Positions 16,921-25,346 of a stretch of DNA of 63,666 bases are shown piece after piece. Made by a program: the position numbers and the translations under genes. Where the stretch lies: assembly GCA_027487575.1 (NCBI GenBank), contig JAIYDJ010000117.1, positions 1 through 63,666 on the forward strand, in the 5' to 3' direction. Numbering within the stretch: the stretch's first letter is position 1; each line of letters starts with the position of its first letter. This DNA is from Rhodobacter sp. GTDB lineage: Bacteria > Pseudomonadota > Alphaproteobacteria > Rhodobacterales > Rhodobacteraceae. The notes under the pieces were generated by a model that did no database searches, had not been told where the DNA came from, and saw nothing but the letters and a program-made list of their open reading frames with translations.

Positions 16921-18072
16921 ATGAACAGTCGCGACATCCTGCAGGCGCTGATCGCCTTCGACACCATCAGCAGCAACCCCAACCGTGCCCTGATCACCTG
17001 GGTGCAGGAGGTGCTGCAGGCGGCAGGCGCGCGGGTGGCGCTGATCCCGGATGCGTCCGGCGGCAAGGCCAACCTTTACGCCACCATCGGGCCGGAAGGC
17101 GCGGGCGTCATGCTGTCGGGGCACACCGATGTGGTCCCGGTGGAAGGTCAGGCCTGGACCGTGCCGCCCTTCGCACTGACCGAGGCGCAGGGCCGATATT
17201 ACGGGCGCGGCACCGCCGACATGAAGGGCTTCGTCGGCTGTGCCATCGCCGCGATGATTGCCTCCGCAGGACGCGACCTGCGCGTGCCGCTGCATCTGGC
17301 GCTGTCTTACGACGAAGAGATCGGCTGTCTGGGTGTCGGCAGCCTGATCGACCTCTTGGCGCAGGCCCCGGTGCGCCCGCTGATGTGCATCGTGGGCGAG
17401 CCGACGGGGATGCAGGTGGCAACGGGACACAAGGGCAAGGTCGCGCTCCGGGCCGTCTGTACCGGGCGCGAGGGGCATTCCGCACTGGCCCCGCTCGCCT
17501 TGAACGCGCTGCATCTGGCGGCGGATTTCGTCGGCGTGGTGCGCGCGGTGCAGGCCCGTCTGGTGGCCCAAGGCCTGCGCGATGGCGACTATGACGTGCC
17601 CTATTCGACGCTACATGTGGGCAAGCTGAACGGCGGGGTGCAGGTCAACATCGTGCCGCAGACGGCAGTGGTCGACTGGGAAATCCGATCATTGGCAGAC
17701 GAGGATGTAGAGGCGTTGATCGACGAGGTCCGCGCCGGGGCCGAGGCGATCGTGGCCCCCCTGCGCGCCGACTTCCCCGAGGCCGCGATCACTGTGTCGC
17801 GCCTGTGGGACTACCCCGGCCTTGGCACGGCGACAGAGGCCGGGGTGGTGCGGTTCGTGCAGTCCCTGACGGGGGCGAACGGCACGATCAAGGTGGCGTT
17901 CGGCACGGAAGGTGGTCTGTTCGATGCGCGTCTGGGGGTGCCCACGGTGATCTGCGGCCCGGGGTCGATGGCGCAGGGGCACAAGCCGGATGAATATGTG
18001 ACCGTCGAACAGATGGCGCGGTGCGAGGCGATGCTGGGGGCGCTGGTGGAGCGGTTGGTGGCGGGGATTTGA
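16921..18072 (+). CDS. argE: M20-family acetylornithine deacetylase-like amidohydrolase
   Basis: 383 aa from the ATG at 16921 (an ATG at 16909 is in frame). Metal-binding motifs of the M20 family are present: SGHTDVVPV (about 70), GTADMKGF (about 100) with the bridging Asp, YDEEIGCLG (Glu pair, about 130), and the C-terminal GPGSMAQGHKPDEY His motif. ArgE removes the acetyl group from N-acetylornithine; most alphaproteobacteria make ornithine via ArgJ, so this may be a paralogue acting on another N-acyl amino acid. It stands alone between the protease module and mnmH. Confidence 0.85.
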   Translation: MNSRDILQALIAFDTISSNPNRALITWVQEVLQAAGARVALIPDASGGKANLYATIGPEGAGVMLSGHTDVVPVEGQAWTVPPFALTEAQGRYYGRGTADMKGFVGCAIAAMIASAGRDLRVPLHLALSYDEEIGCLGVGSLIDLLAQAPVRPLMCIVGEPTGMQVATGHKGKVALRAVCTGREGHSALAPLALNALHLAADFVGVVRAVQARLVAQGLRDGDYDVPYSTLHVGKLNGGVQVNIVPQTAVVDWEIRSLADEDVEALIDEVRAGAEAIVAPLRADFPEAAITVSRLWDYPGLGTATEAGVVRFVQSLTGANGTIKVAFGTEGGLFDARLGVPTVICGPGSMAQGHKPDEYVTVEQMARCEAMLGALVERLVAGI

Positions 18073-18254
18073 TCCCCGGCAATCACCGAGGCTGATTACT
18101 GCCCAATTCGCCCGACCCTTTGGATTGCGGAGAACCATTGCTCCGCCAGCCTCCGGCCTATGGGACAACGGGCAGCGCGGGCGCGATTCGTCCCCTGAAA
18201 GAGACGGGGGCGGGGTGGCTTTCGGTGGGACTGGGCTTAGGGTAGAAGGCCCGC

Positions 18255-19325
18255 ATGCCCATCACCCTGACCTCGCTCTCCGACCTCGCCGCCCACGGCT
18301 TCGACACCCTCATCGACGTCCGCGCCCCGGCCGAATACGCCGAAGATCACCTGCCCGGCGCGATCAACTTGCCGGTCCTCAGCGATGCCGAACGCGCGCA
18401 GGTCGGCACGATCTACAAACAGGTCAACCCCTTCACCGCCCGCAAGCTGGGTGCCGCGCTGGTGGCGCGCAACGCGGCCGACCACCTGCTGGGCCCGCTT
18501 GCCGACAAGCCCGGCGGCTGGCGGCCGCTGGTCTATTGCTGGCGCGGCGGGCAGCGGTCGGGCTCGTTCGCCATGATCCTTGCGCAGGTCGGCTGGCGGG
18601 TCGAGACCATCGCGGGCGGCTACAAGGCGTGGCGCAGCCTTGTGGTCAAGGCAGTCCACGAAACCGCCTTCCCCTGCCCGGTCGTCGTGCTGGATGGCAA
18701 TACCGGGTCGGCCAAGACCGAGATCCTGAACCTGCTGCCCGAACGCGGGGTGCAGGTGATCGACCTTGAAGGGCTGGCTGGCCACCGCGGCTCGCTTTTC
18801 GGCGCGCTTGGCCCGCAACCGTCGCAGAAGGCGTTCGAAGGCCGCCTCGCCATGACCATCGCGGCGCTTGACCCCGCGCGCCCCGTGGTGATCGAGGCCG
18901 AAAGCAGCAAGGTCGGCCAGCGCAGCCTGCCGCCCGAGATCTGGAAGGCGATGACCGCCGCCCCCCGCATCGCCATCGCGGCCCCGGTTTCGGCGCGGGC
19001 GCAGTATCTGGTCACCGCCTATGCCGATCTGGTGCAGGACGGCGCACGGCTGGCGCAGGTGATCGGCAAGCTCCGGCTGGCACATGCCGCGGCGCAAATC
19101 GCGGAATGGCAGGCGATGGCCGAGGCCGGGGAATACACCCTGCTGGCCGAAGGCCTGATGGCCGACCACTACGACCCGCGCTATGCCAAACACCGCGACC
19201 GGATGGCGGGCCGCGTGACCGAGGTGGAAACCGACCGCCTGACCCCCGGCGATCTGGGCGCGGTGGCGGATCGGGTGGCGCAGGCGGTGCGCAGGGCGGG
19301 CTGTGCAAGCGATCCGACCGGCTGA
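18255..19325 (+). CDS. mnmH: tRNA 2-selenouridine synthase
   Basis: 356 aa. The N-terminal rhodanese domain (1-130) carries the active Cys95 in VYCWRGGQRSGS, and a C-terminal P-loop domain begins GNTGSAKT at 148-155. The enzyme converts 2-thiouridine to 2-selenouridine at wobble position 34 of Lys, Glu and Gln tRNAs, via a geranylated intermediate, using selenophosphate. The donor enzyme SelD is encoded 7 kb upstream. The P-loop has Ala in place of the usual Gly before Lys, which I read as a lineage variant and not as inactivation. Confidence 0.94.
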   Translation: MPITLTSLSDLAAHGFDTLIDVRAPAEYAEDHLPGAINLPVLSDAERAQVGTIYKQVNPFTARKLGAALVARNAADHLLGPLADKPGGWRPLVYCWRGGQRSGSFAMILAQVGWRVETIAGGYKAWRSLVVKAVHETAFPCPVVVLDGNTGSAKTEILNLLPERGVQVIDLEGLAGHRGSLFGALGPQPSQKAFEGRLAMTIAALDPARPVVIEAESSKVGQRSLPPEIWKAMTAAPRIAIAAPVSARAQYLVTAYADLVQDGARLAQVIGKLRLAHAAAQIAEWQAMAEAGEYTLLAEGLMADHYDPRYAKHRDRMAGRVTEVETDRLTPGDLGAVADRVAQAVRRAGCASDPTG

Positions 19326-19403
19326 AGGCTTGCTCCTGTTTTCGTCGGAACTACGGGAGGCGGTTTGGTCTGCTTGGCGGACGAAGCAGTCGTTGCCGCA
19401 CCC

Positions 19404-19838
19404 TCACGGACGGCGAATTGCCCTGCGTCTTAGTCTTCCGAGGTGGTCAAGCTCCATCACACGGCGGGCCGGAATACCTTGAAAGTCCGTTTCTGTAATC
19501 CGCCCCGAGTTATCCTCGACGACCAGCGTAAATTCCTGCGTGATCGGAGTCGTGTGGAAATGAGCCAAAGCTCTTCGGCAGTCACTTCGTGCTAATCCCT
19601 TCGCGCTGCAGAGGCGGTCAAACTCTTTGGGAATGCGTAGGACAGCGGATGCAACATCAGAAGATGGCGTTCCCGTGACTATCCTGCCGTTCAACAGATC
19701 GACGGTCAGAACTCCGCCTTCAGAACGCATCGCATCTTCATAGATCCGCAGATCATGGAAACCCGTCAATAGGCTGACACCGCAACCCAAGGAGTCGGCA
19801 ATGCTGTGGGCAACGGACCTGAGTTGACCGTGTTTCAT
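19404..19838 (-). CDS. Hypothetical protein in lower-GC DNA
   Basis: 144 aa, no family recognised. The sequence has a mixed alpha/beta character (GVSLLTGFHDLRIYEDAM, TQEFTLVVEDNSGRITETDF), no signal peptide and no membrane segment. A very strong Shine-Dalgarno run, GGAGGGAGG, sits just before the ATG, which argues for a real gene. The codon usage and base composition of 19.33-19.9 kb are clearly less GC-rich than the neighbours, hinting at acquisition by transfer. It stands alone between mnmH and mtnP. Confidence 0.65.
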   Translation of the reverse strand: MKHGQLRSVAHSIADSLGCGVSLLTGFHDLRIYEDAMRSEGGVLTVDLLNGRIVTGTPSSDVASAVLRIPKEFDRLCSAKGLARSDCRRALAHFHTTPITQEFTLVVEDNSGRITETDFQGIPARRVMELDHLGRLRRRAIRRP

Positions 19839-20096
19839 CGACCTCCCTCCGCTTCTCTTGAGACAATATCCGTGGAATGATCGTCCGCAATGGACTTTGA
19901 CAATGGATCAACCGCCCCATCCCGCGCTGGCCCCACCCACGCGCACCAACCGGACTCGCGCAGACGTCTCCCCCGCCGAACAACACAGATCGTGCCTCCA
20001 TAACCCCTCGCAACCCCGCTTTCCCCCTGCAAACCCCCCTTCCCCCCGCTGCGACCCGCCACTAAGCTGCCTGCGACCCCAACCCGAAGGACCCCC

Positions 20097-20969
20097 ATGC
20101 AAACCATGATCGGCGTGATCGGCGGCTCGGGGGTTTACCAGATCGACGGGCTGGAAGGCGCAAGCTGGGTCAAGGTCGCCACGCCCTGGGGCAAACCGTC
20201 GGACGAGGTGCTGCTGGGCCGTCTGGGTGGCATTCCGATGGCCTTCCTGCCCCGCCATGGGCGCGGCCATCCGCACAGCCCGACTTCCGTTCCCTACCGC
20301 GCCAACATCGACGCGCTGAAACGGCTGGGCTGCACCGATGTGGTCGCCGTCTCCGCCGTGGGCAGCCTGCGCGAGGATTACGCACCGGGCGACTTCGTGC
20401 TGGTGGACCAGTTCATCGACCGAACCTTTGCCCGCGAGAAAAGCTTCTTCGGCCCCGGTTGCGTCGCGCATGTCTCGGTCGCCCACCCCACCTGCCCGCG
20501 CCTCGGGGCCGCCTGCCTCGCCGCCGCGGCCAGTGCCGGGATCACTGTCCACAACGGTGCCACCTACCTCGCCATGGAAGGTCCGCAGTTCTCGACCCTC
20601 GCCGAGTCCCGCCTCTATCGCAGCTGGGGCGCTGACGTGATCGGCATGACCGGAATGCCCGAGGCGAAACTCGCCCGCGAGGCGGAGCTTTGCTACGCCT
20701 CGCTTGCCATGGTCACCGACTATGACTGCTGGCATCAGGATCACGGCGCGGTGGATGTAAGCGTGGTCCTGCAGACCCTTGCCGCCAACGCCCAGAACGC
20801 CCGCAGCCTGATCGCCGCACTGCCCGCCCACCTGAGCCCCGAACGCGACCCCTGCCCCCACGGCTGCGACACCGCCCTGACCCACGCCCTGATCACCGCG
20901 CCCGACGCCCGCGATCCCGCCGTGATGGCGCGGCTGGATCCCATCACGGCCCGCGTGCTGAAAGACTGA
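20097..20969 (+). CDS. mtnP: S-methyl-5'-thioadenosine phosphorylase
   Basis: 290 aa, the family length. It phosphorolyses methylthioadenosine (from polyamine and homoserine-lactone synthesis) to adenine and methylthioribose 1-phosphate. [14 protein letters not shown] at the N-terminus, [21 protein letters not shown] near 60, and the AMEGPQFST and [14 protein letters not shown] blocks are family signatures. GAAGGA precedes the ATG. Its stop lies next to the apt start (no gap), so adenine released here is salvaged by the next enzyme. Confidence 0.95.
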   Translation: MQTMIGVIGGSGVYQIDGLEGASWVKVATPWGKPSDEVLLGRLGGIPMAFLPRHGRGHPHSPTSVPYRANIDALKRLGCTDVVAVSAVGSLREDYAPGDFVLVDQFIDRTFAREKSFFGPGCVAHVSVAHPTCPRLGAACLAAAASAGITVHNGATYLAMEGPQFSTLAESRLYRSWGADVIGMTGMPEAKLAREAELCYASLAMVTDYDCWHQDHGAVDVSVVLQTLAANAQNARSLIAALPAHLSPERDPCPHGCDTALTHALITAPDARDPAVMARLDPITARVLKD

Positions 20970-20970
20970 T

Positions 20971-21501
20971 ATGAAAACCGTCAAGGACTACATCCGCACC
21001 ATCGTCGACTTCCCGCACGAAGGCATCCTGTTCCGCGATGTGACCACCCTCTTCGCCGATCCGCGGGGTTTTCGGATGTGCATCGACCAACTGCTCGCCC
21101 CCTATGCCGGCCAGCGGATCGACAAGGTCGTGGGGCTCGAGGCGCGGGGCTTCATCCTCGGCGGGGCGGTAGCGCATCAGTTGTCCACCGGGTTCGTGCC
21201 GATCCGCAAGAAGGGCAAGCTGCCCGGCCAGACCATAAGCCAAGCTTACACGCTGGAATACGGCGAGGCGGTGATGGAGGTGCATGACGACGCCCTGCAA
21301 CCGGGCGAAAAGGTGCTGCTTGTCGATGACCTCCTGGCCACCGGGGGGACCGCCGAGGCCGGGATCAAGCTGATCGAACGGCTGGGCGCGCAGGTCATCG
21401 GCTGCGCCTTTGTGGTCGATCTGCCCGATCTGGGCGGCATGAAGAAGCTGCAGGCGATGGGCATGGAAGTTCACGCTTTGTGCGCTTTCGACGGGCTCTA
21501 G
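20971..21501 (+). CDS. apt: Adenine phosphoribosyltransferase
   Basis: 176 aa. It converts adenine plus PRPP to AMP. The PRPP-binding motif [16 protein letters not shown] (about 112-127) and the N-terminal [17 protein letters not shown] block are typical of Apt, along with [11 protein letters not shown]. Immediately follows mtnP, forming a two-gene methylthioadenosine/adenine salvage operon closed by the hairpin at 21610. Confidence 0.96.
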   Translation: MKTVKDYIRTIVDFPHEGILFRDVTTLFADPRGFRMCIDQLLAPYAGQRIDKVVGLEARGFILGGAVAHQLSTGFVPIRKKGKLPGQTISQAYTLEYGEAVMEVHDDALQPGEKVLLVDDLLATGGTAEAGIKLIERLGAQVIGCAFVVDLPDLGGMKKLQAMGMEVHALCAFDGL

Positions 21502-21609
21502 CGATATCCATAAACCTTTCGCTAACGACTCACCGTTAAGCATGTCCTTGTTCGGTCTACCCAACCGGACGTCACGCTGCTTGCAACACGTGACGAAGTC
21601 TCACCCCAG

Positions 21610-21638
21610 CGTCCCGTCGGGCAACCGGCGGGACGTTT
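21610..21638 (+). terminator. Intrinsic terminator of mtnP-apt
   Basis: CGTCCCG-T-CGG, loop GCAA, CCG-G-CGGGACG, then TTTCCTT on the plus strand. An 10-bp stem with one internal mismatch just after apt and before the convergent reductase gene. Confidence 0.75.
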
Positions 21639-21640
21639 CC

Positions 21641-22189
21641 TTATCCGGCGACCCGGTACCGCGACTGCACCAGACCCGATGGAAACACCCGCGTCTCCTG
21701 ATGGTCCAACGCCACGTCGCGCGCCACATCCCCGAACAGCGGCCGCCCCGCCCCGATCAGCACCGGAACCCGCGTGATCACCATGTCGGCGATCAGGCCC
21801 TCGCGCAGGAACGCCTGCACCACCCGGCCGCCATCCACATAGACCCGGACCGCTCCCTCGGCGGCCAGCAGCGCCATCGCCGCCGCCGGCGCCAGATCGG
21901 CGAACCGCACGCGTCCGCGCAACCGCGCCGGAACGTCCGTTCCCACCAACTGGCGCGACAACACCAGTACCGGCACCCCATAGGGCCAGTCCTCGAAACT
22001 CGCCACCGCCTCAAACGTGCCGCGTCCCATCACCAGCGCATCCATTCCGGCCATGAATGCGTCATAGCCGTGGTCCTCCCCGGCGACCGGCTGCGCCAAC
22101 AGCCAGTCGATCGCCCCGTCAGGCCGCGCAATGAACCCGTCCAGACTCGTCGCAATGAACACATGCCCTGTCGCCACCGGTTCCTCCAT
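21641..22189 (-). CDS. Dihydrofolate reductase-fold (RibD C-terminal type) protein
   Basis: 182 aa. FIATSLDGFIARPDGAIDWL at the N-terminus and VYVDGGRVVQAFLREGLIADMVITRVPVLIGAGRPLF near 120-155 are the marks of the dihydrofolate-reductase-like NADPH-binding family (YwjB/YyaP group). The reaction is not known for these stand-alone proteins; true DHFR residues are not all present. The start codon lies at the very edge of a repeated intergenic element (22187-22260). Confidence 0.85.
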   Translation of the reverse strand: MEEPVATGHVFIATSLDGFIARPDGAIDWLLAQPVAGEDHGYDAFMAGMDALVMGRGTFEAVASFEDWPYGVPVLVLSRQLVGTDVPARLRGRVRFADLAPAAAMALLAAEGAVRVYVDGGRVVQAFLREGLIADMVITRVPVLIGAGRPLFGDVARDVALDHQETRVFPSGLVQSRYRVAG

Positions 22190-22260
22190 TTTCTGTCCGG
22201 AAATATCCTCGGGGGGTGAATGCCGCAGGCAGAGGGGGGCAGACAGCCCCCCTTGACCCC
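22187..22260. repeat. Intergenic repeat copy 1 (GGTGAATGCCGCAGGCAGAG type)
   Basis: About 70 bp sharing over 85% identity with 34251-34320, including TTTCTGTCC, AAATATCCTC, a G run and GGTGAATGCCGCAGGCAGAG, and ending in a GGGGGC/GCCCCC hairpin. On the minus strand it reads as a hairpin followed by GAGGATATTT and ends exactly at a start codon. Motifs of this form recur between genes in Rhodobacteraceae. Confidence 0.75.
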
Positions 22261-22261
22261 C

Positions 22262-23665
22262 TCACCGCAGCACCGCCCCCGGGTTCATGATCCCCGCCGG
22301 GTCCAGCGCCGCCTTCACAGCCCGCATCGCAGCCAGCTTGGCCGGGTCGCCGAACCGTTCCAGATCGCCCACCTTCAGCCGCCCGATGCCGTGTTCGGCG
22401 CTGATCGAACCGCCGACCGCATGCACCACCTCGTGGACCGCCTGCTGCACCGCACTGGCCTGCCCGGCATGGTCCGCCCGCGTGCGGCCCCGTGCGGGAA
22501 AGACGTTGTAATGCAGGTTGCCGTCGCCCAGATGGCCGAAGCAGTTGATGCGCCAGTCCCCCAACACGGCCAGTGCCGCCCCGGCCCGGTCCAGAAATTC
22601 CGGCACCACCCCCAGTGGAACCGAGATGTCGTGGCTGACCACCGCCCCGACGCAGCGGTTGGCAAGCGGAATGGATTCGCGGACGCGCCACAGCCCGGCG
22701 CGCTGTGCTGTGCTCGCCGCGATCACCCCGTCCTGCACCAGCCCCGCCTCGGCACCTTCGGCATAAAGGCCCGCCATCGCCGCCTCGGGGTCCATGTCCT
22801 GCGGCAGGCCCAGTTCCACCAGAACCTGCCACGGGGCGATCTGCGGCACCGCCACCTCGGGCATATGCTCGGCCAGAAAATCCAGCCCGGTCTGCCCGAT
22901 CAACTCGAACGCCGATACCATGTCGGGCAGCCGTCCCTGCGACAGCGTCAGCAAGCGTAGCGCCTCGGCGGGACCCGGCACCACCAGCAGCGCCGTCACC
23001 AGATGCGCGGGCGGGGCCACCAGACGCAGCGAGGCGGCGGTGATCACCCCCAGGGTCCCCTCGGCCCCGATCAGAAGGTGGCGCAGATCATAGCCGGTGT
23101 TGTCCTTGCGCAACCGGTGCGCGCCGTGAAACACCGACCCGTCGGGCAGCACCGCCTCGATCCCCAATACCAGATCGCGCGTATTGCCATAGCGCAGCAC
23201 GTTCACCCCGCCCGCGTTGGTCGACAGCAGCCCGCCGATCCGCGCCGACCCTTCGGACGCGAGCGACAGCGGAAACAGCAGCCCCGCGCGGTCGGCCGTC
23301 GCCTGCACGTCGGCCAGCACCGCACCGGCCTCGACCACCATCACCCGCTCGTCCGCCCAAAGGCCGCGCACCGCCGTCATCCGCTCCAGCGACAGAACCA
23401 CGGGCAGCGGGCCATCGACCATCACCTGCCCGCCCACAAGCCCCGTCCCGCCCCCCCAGGGCAGGATGCCGACCCGCGCCGCGCCACAGGCCCGCACGAT
23501 CACCGCCACTTCATCAACCGTGCGCGGCAGGGCCAGCACCCCGCCCAGCCCCGCCATGCGGCCGCGCGGCTCTTCCAGATAGGCGGGTGGCACCGGGCGC
23601 AGCGTGCCCTCGGGCAGCGCCTCTGCCAGCAGGCTCAGGAAAGCGGCGTCGGCGGGGTTCAGCAT
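22262..23665 (-). CDS. FAD-linked oxidase, GlcD/D-lactate dehydrogenase type
   Basis: 467 aa. The FAD_binding_4 (VAO/PCMH) domain includes ILPWGGGTGLVGGQV near 80 and the N-terminal strand-turn blocks; the C-terminal FAD-oxidase domain ends with the signature INCFGHLGDGNLHYNVF and GSISAEHGIG. Such enzymes oxidise D-2-hydroxy acids (D-lactate, glycolate, D-2-hydroxyglutarate), passing electrons onward. The ATG at 23665 is chosen for its AAGGAG spaced 7 bp, shortening the longest frame by 14 codons. No companion GlcE/GlcF subunits nearby. Confidence 0.88.
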   Translation of the reverse strand: MLNPADAAFLSLLAEALPEGTLRPVPPAYLEEPRGRMAGLGGVLALPRTVDEVAVIVRACGAARVGILPWGGGTGLVGGQVMVDGPLPVVLSLERMTAVRGLWADERVMVVEAGAVLADVQATADRAGLLFPLSLASEGSARIGGLLSTNAGGVNVLRYGNTRDLVLGIEAVLPDGSVFHGAHRLRKDNTGYDLRHLLIGAEGTLGVITAASLRLVAPPAHLVTALLVVPGPAEALRLLTLSQGRLPDMVSAFELIGQTGLDFLAEHMPEVAVPQIAPWQVLVELGLPQDMDPEAAMAGLYAEGAEAGLVQDGVIAASTAQRAGLWRVRESIPLANRCVGAVVSHDISVPLGVVPEFLDRAGAALAVLGDWRINCFGHLGDGNLHYNVFPARGRTRADHAGQASAVQQAVHEVVHAVGGSISAEHGIGRLKVGDLERFGDPAKLAAMRAVKAALDPAGIMNPGAVLR

Positions 23666-23753
23666 GGCAAGGCTCCTTTGAGCCTTGTGTAGATCAGCTT
23701 TGGCCAAAGCGGAACCGGCACATCACCGGCCGGCCTGCCCGGCAGTCGACCAC

Positions 23754-24569
23754 CTATTGCAGATATTCCGGTTCCAGCACCAGGATCGTCGGCTGGCGCG
23801 GCAGGTTGTCCAGTGACAGCTCGATCTCCGACAATTCGGGTCGCACCACTTCCAGCTCGTTCGCCATCTCGGTCAGAAAGGTTTCCAGCGAGGCCCCCGA
23901 AAACCAGTGCATCGGCACCACGACCGAAGACCGGAACCGCCGCACCACATCCGCCATGTCGGCCACGTTCATCGTGAAACCGCCATCCACCGGCACCATG
24001 ACCACATCCAGCCGCCCGATCGAGGCGAACTGCGCCTCGTCGGGCACATGGTGCAGATGGCCCAGATGCCCGATGCACAGGCCCGCCACCTCGAAGATGA
24101 AGATCGAATTGCCGTCCCCGCGCGAATCGTCACCAAACCGGGATCGCACATCGGTGGTCACGTTGCGCACCAGCATTTCGCCCAGATCAAGGCTGTGGTT
24201 TGCAGGCCCCGCCGCATCGGCCCAGCCGCGCAACACATGCGGGATGCGCGGGTCGGGGTTCGACGTCCAGTGCGTGTCATGCGCGTTGTTCATCGTGACC
24301 ACATCCGGCACCACGTCGCGCGTCCCAAGATACCCGGTGTAATCCGTGGCCGCGACCAATCCCCCGGTGGTCTCCAGAAGGAAGGTCGCGTGATCGACAT
24401 AGCGCAGCCTTACGGTATCAGGGGGCAGCGGCTCGCCGAATGCCACGGGCACGACATGCGAGTCAGCTTCGGCCAGAGCGATGCAGTGGCTGGGGATGCG
24501 GTCCTGCGCCAAGGCAGGTGCTGCGGCAGGGGTCGCGATCAGCAGGGCAAGCGTCAGGGATCGGATCAT
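23754..24569 (-). CDS. Periplasmic metallo-beta-lactamase-fold protein (UlaG-like)
   Basis: 271 aa with a signal peptide (MIRSLTLALL...PALAQ, about 21 aa). It follows the UlaG/RomA-like layout: DHATFLLETTGGLVAATDYTG near 60, a metal region NNAHDTHW near 95-100, GHLGHLHHVP near 165, and a terminal VPMHWFSG. The usual HxHxDH motif is changed to AHDTH, so metal content is uncertain. Substrate unknown. It follows the FAD oxidase on the same strand upstream by 88 bp. Confidence 0.8.
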   Translation of the reverse strand: MIRSLTLALLIATPAAAPALAQDRIPSHCIALAEADSHVVPVAFGEPLPPDTVRLRYVDHATFLLETTGGLVAATDYTGYLGTRDVVPDVVTMNNAHDTHWTSNPDPRIPHVLRGWADAAGPANHSLDLGEMLVRNVTTDVRSRFGDDSRGDGNSIFIFEVAGLCIGHLGHLHHVPDEAQFASIGRLDVVMVPVDGGFTMNVADMADVVRRFRSSVVVPMHWFSGASLETFLTEMANELEVVRPELSEIELSLDNLPRQPTILVLEPEYLQ

Positions 24570-24664
24570 CTCGGCACCTCCACGAGAAAGGGTAGCCCGC
24601 CCGAGCGCCCTGTCAGATCACGAAACCGTGGGTCAATCTGTCCTTCCGCAGAGGAAAGGAACCA

Positions 24665-24743
24665 CCCTCCCCCCTCGTGGGGAGGGATGGGGTGGGGGGC
24701 ACTGCTCCAAATGCACCCCCCTCCCCATCAGGGCGAGGGGAGG
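24665..24743. repeat. Pair of CCCTCCCC/GGGGAGGG hairpins
   Basis: CCCTCCCC-6-GGGGAGGG at 24665-24686 and CCTCCCC-10-GGGGAGG at 24720-24743 share the same stem. They fill the gap between the GNAT gene and the MBL-fold gene (24570-24761), which otherwise holds no gene. This resembles REP/BIME-type palindromic intergenic repeats; it may also stop transcription of the MBL gene's upstream region. Confidence 0.65.
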
Positions 24744-24761
24744 CACCCGATGCCCGCTGCA

Positions 24762-25346
24762 TCACCCCACGTCGGTGCGTCCGCGCCTGTCTCCGCGAAG
24801 GTTGGCGTAAAGCACATGGTTGCGCCAGCGCCCGTTGATCTGCAGATAGCTTTGCGCGACGCCTTCGTATTTGAACCCGGTGCCTTCCAGCACCCCGCGC
24901 GACGCGGCGTTTTCCGGCAGGCAGGCTGCCTCGACCCGGCTCAGGTCCATCTTGTGGAAGGCGTGGTGCACGATCGCCTGAATCGCCTCGCGCATGTAGC
25001 CCTGCCGGACAAAGGGCGCGCCGATCCAGTAGCCCAGCGTTCCCGCCTGCACCGGGCCCCGCCGGATGTTGTCCAGCGTGATCGCCCCCAGCAGCATGTC
25101 GTCCGACCGCCGGATCAGCAGCATCGGCAGCGCGGTGCCCAACGCCTCGGCCCGCCCGGCCCAGTAGACCCGGTTGGTGAACGCCCGGCGGGACAGATGG
25201 TCATAGGCCCAGACCGGCTCCCACGGGGTCAGGTGCGCGGCACTGTCAGCGCGCAATTGTGACCAGGCCCGCCAGTCGGTATGCGTCGGCAGCCGCAACA
25301 CCATGCGGTCGGCCTCGATCCGTGGCCGCCTGCGGACCCCCAGCAT
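24762..25346 (-). CDS. RimJ/RimL-type GNAT N-acetyltransferase
   Basis: 194 aa. The fold and motifs (TLGYWIGAPFVRQGYMREAIQAIVHHAF near 103-130, then ENAASRGVLEGTGFKYEGVAQSYLQINGRW) are those of ribosomal-protein-alanine acetyltransferases, which acetylate the N-terminal amine of a ribosomal protein; the exact target is unproven. Its ATG overlaps the stop of the M16 peptidase gene (ATGA), so translation is coupled to the thrC-M16 transcript. Confidence 0.88.
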   Translation of the reverse strand: MLGVRRRPRIEADRMVLRLPTHTDWRAWSQLRADSAAHLTPWEPVWAYDHLSRRAFTNRVYWAGRAEALGTALPMLLIRRSDDMLLGAITLDNIRRGPVQAGTLGYWIGAPFVRQGYMREAIQAIVHHAFHKMDLSRVEAACLPENAASRGVLEGTGFKYEGVAQSYLQINGRWRNHVLYANLRGDRRGRTDVG

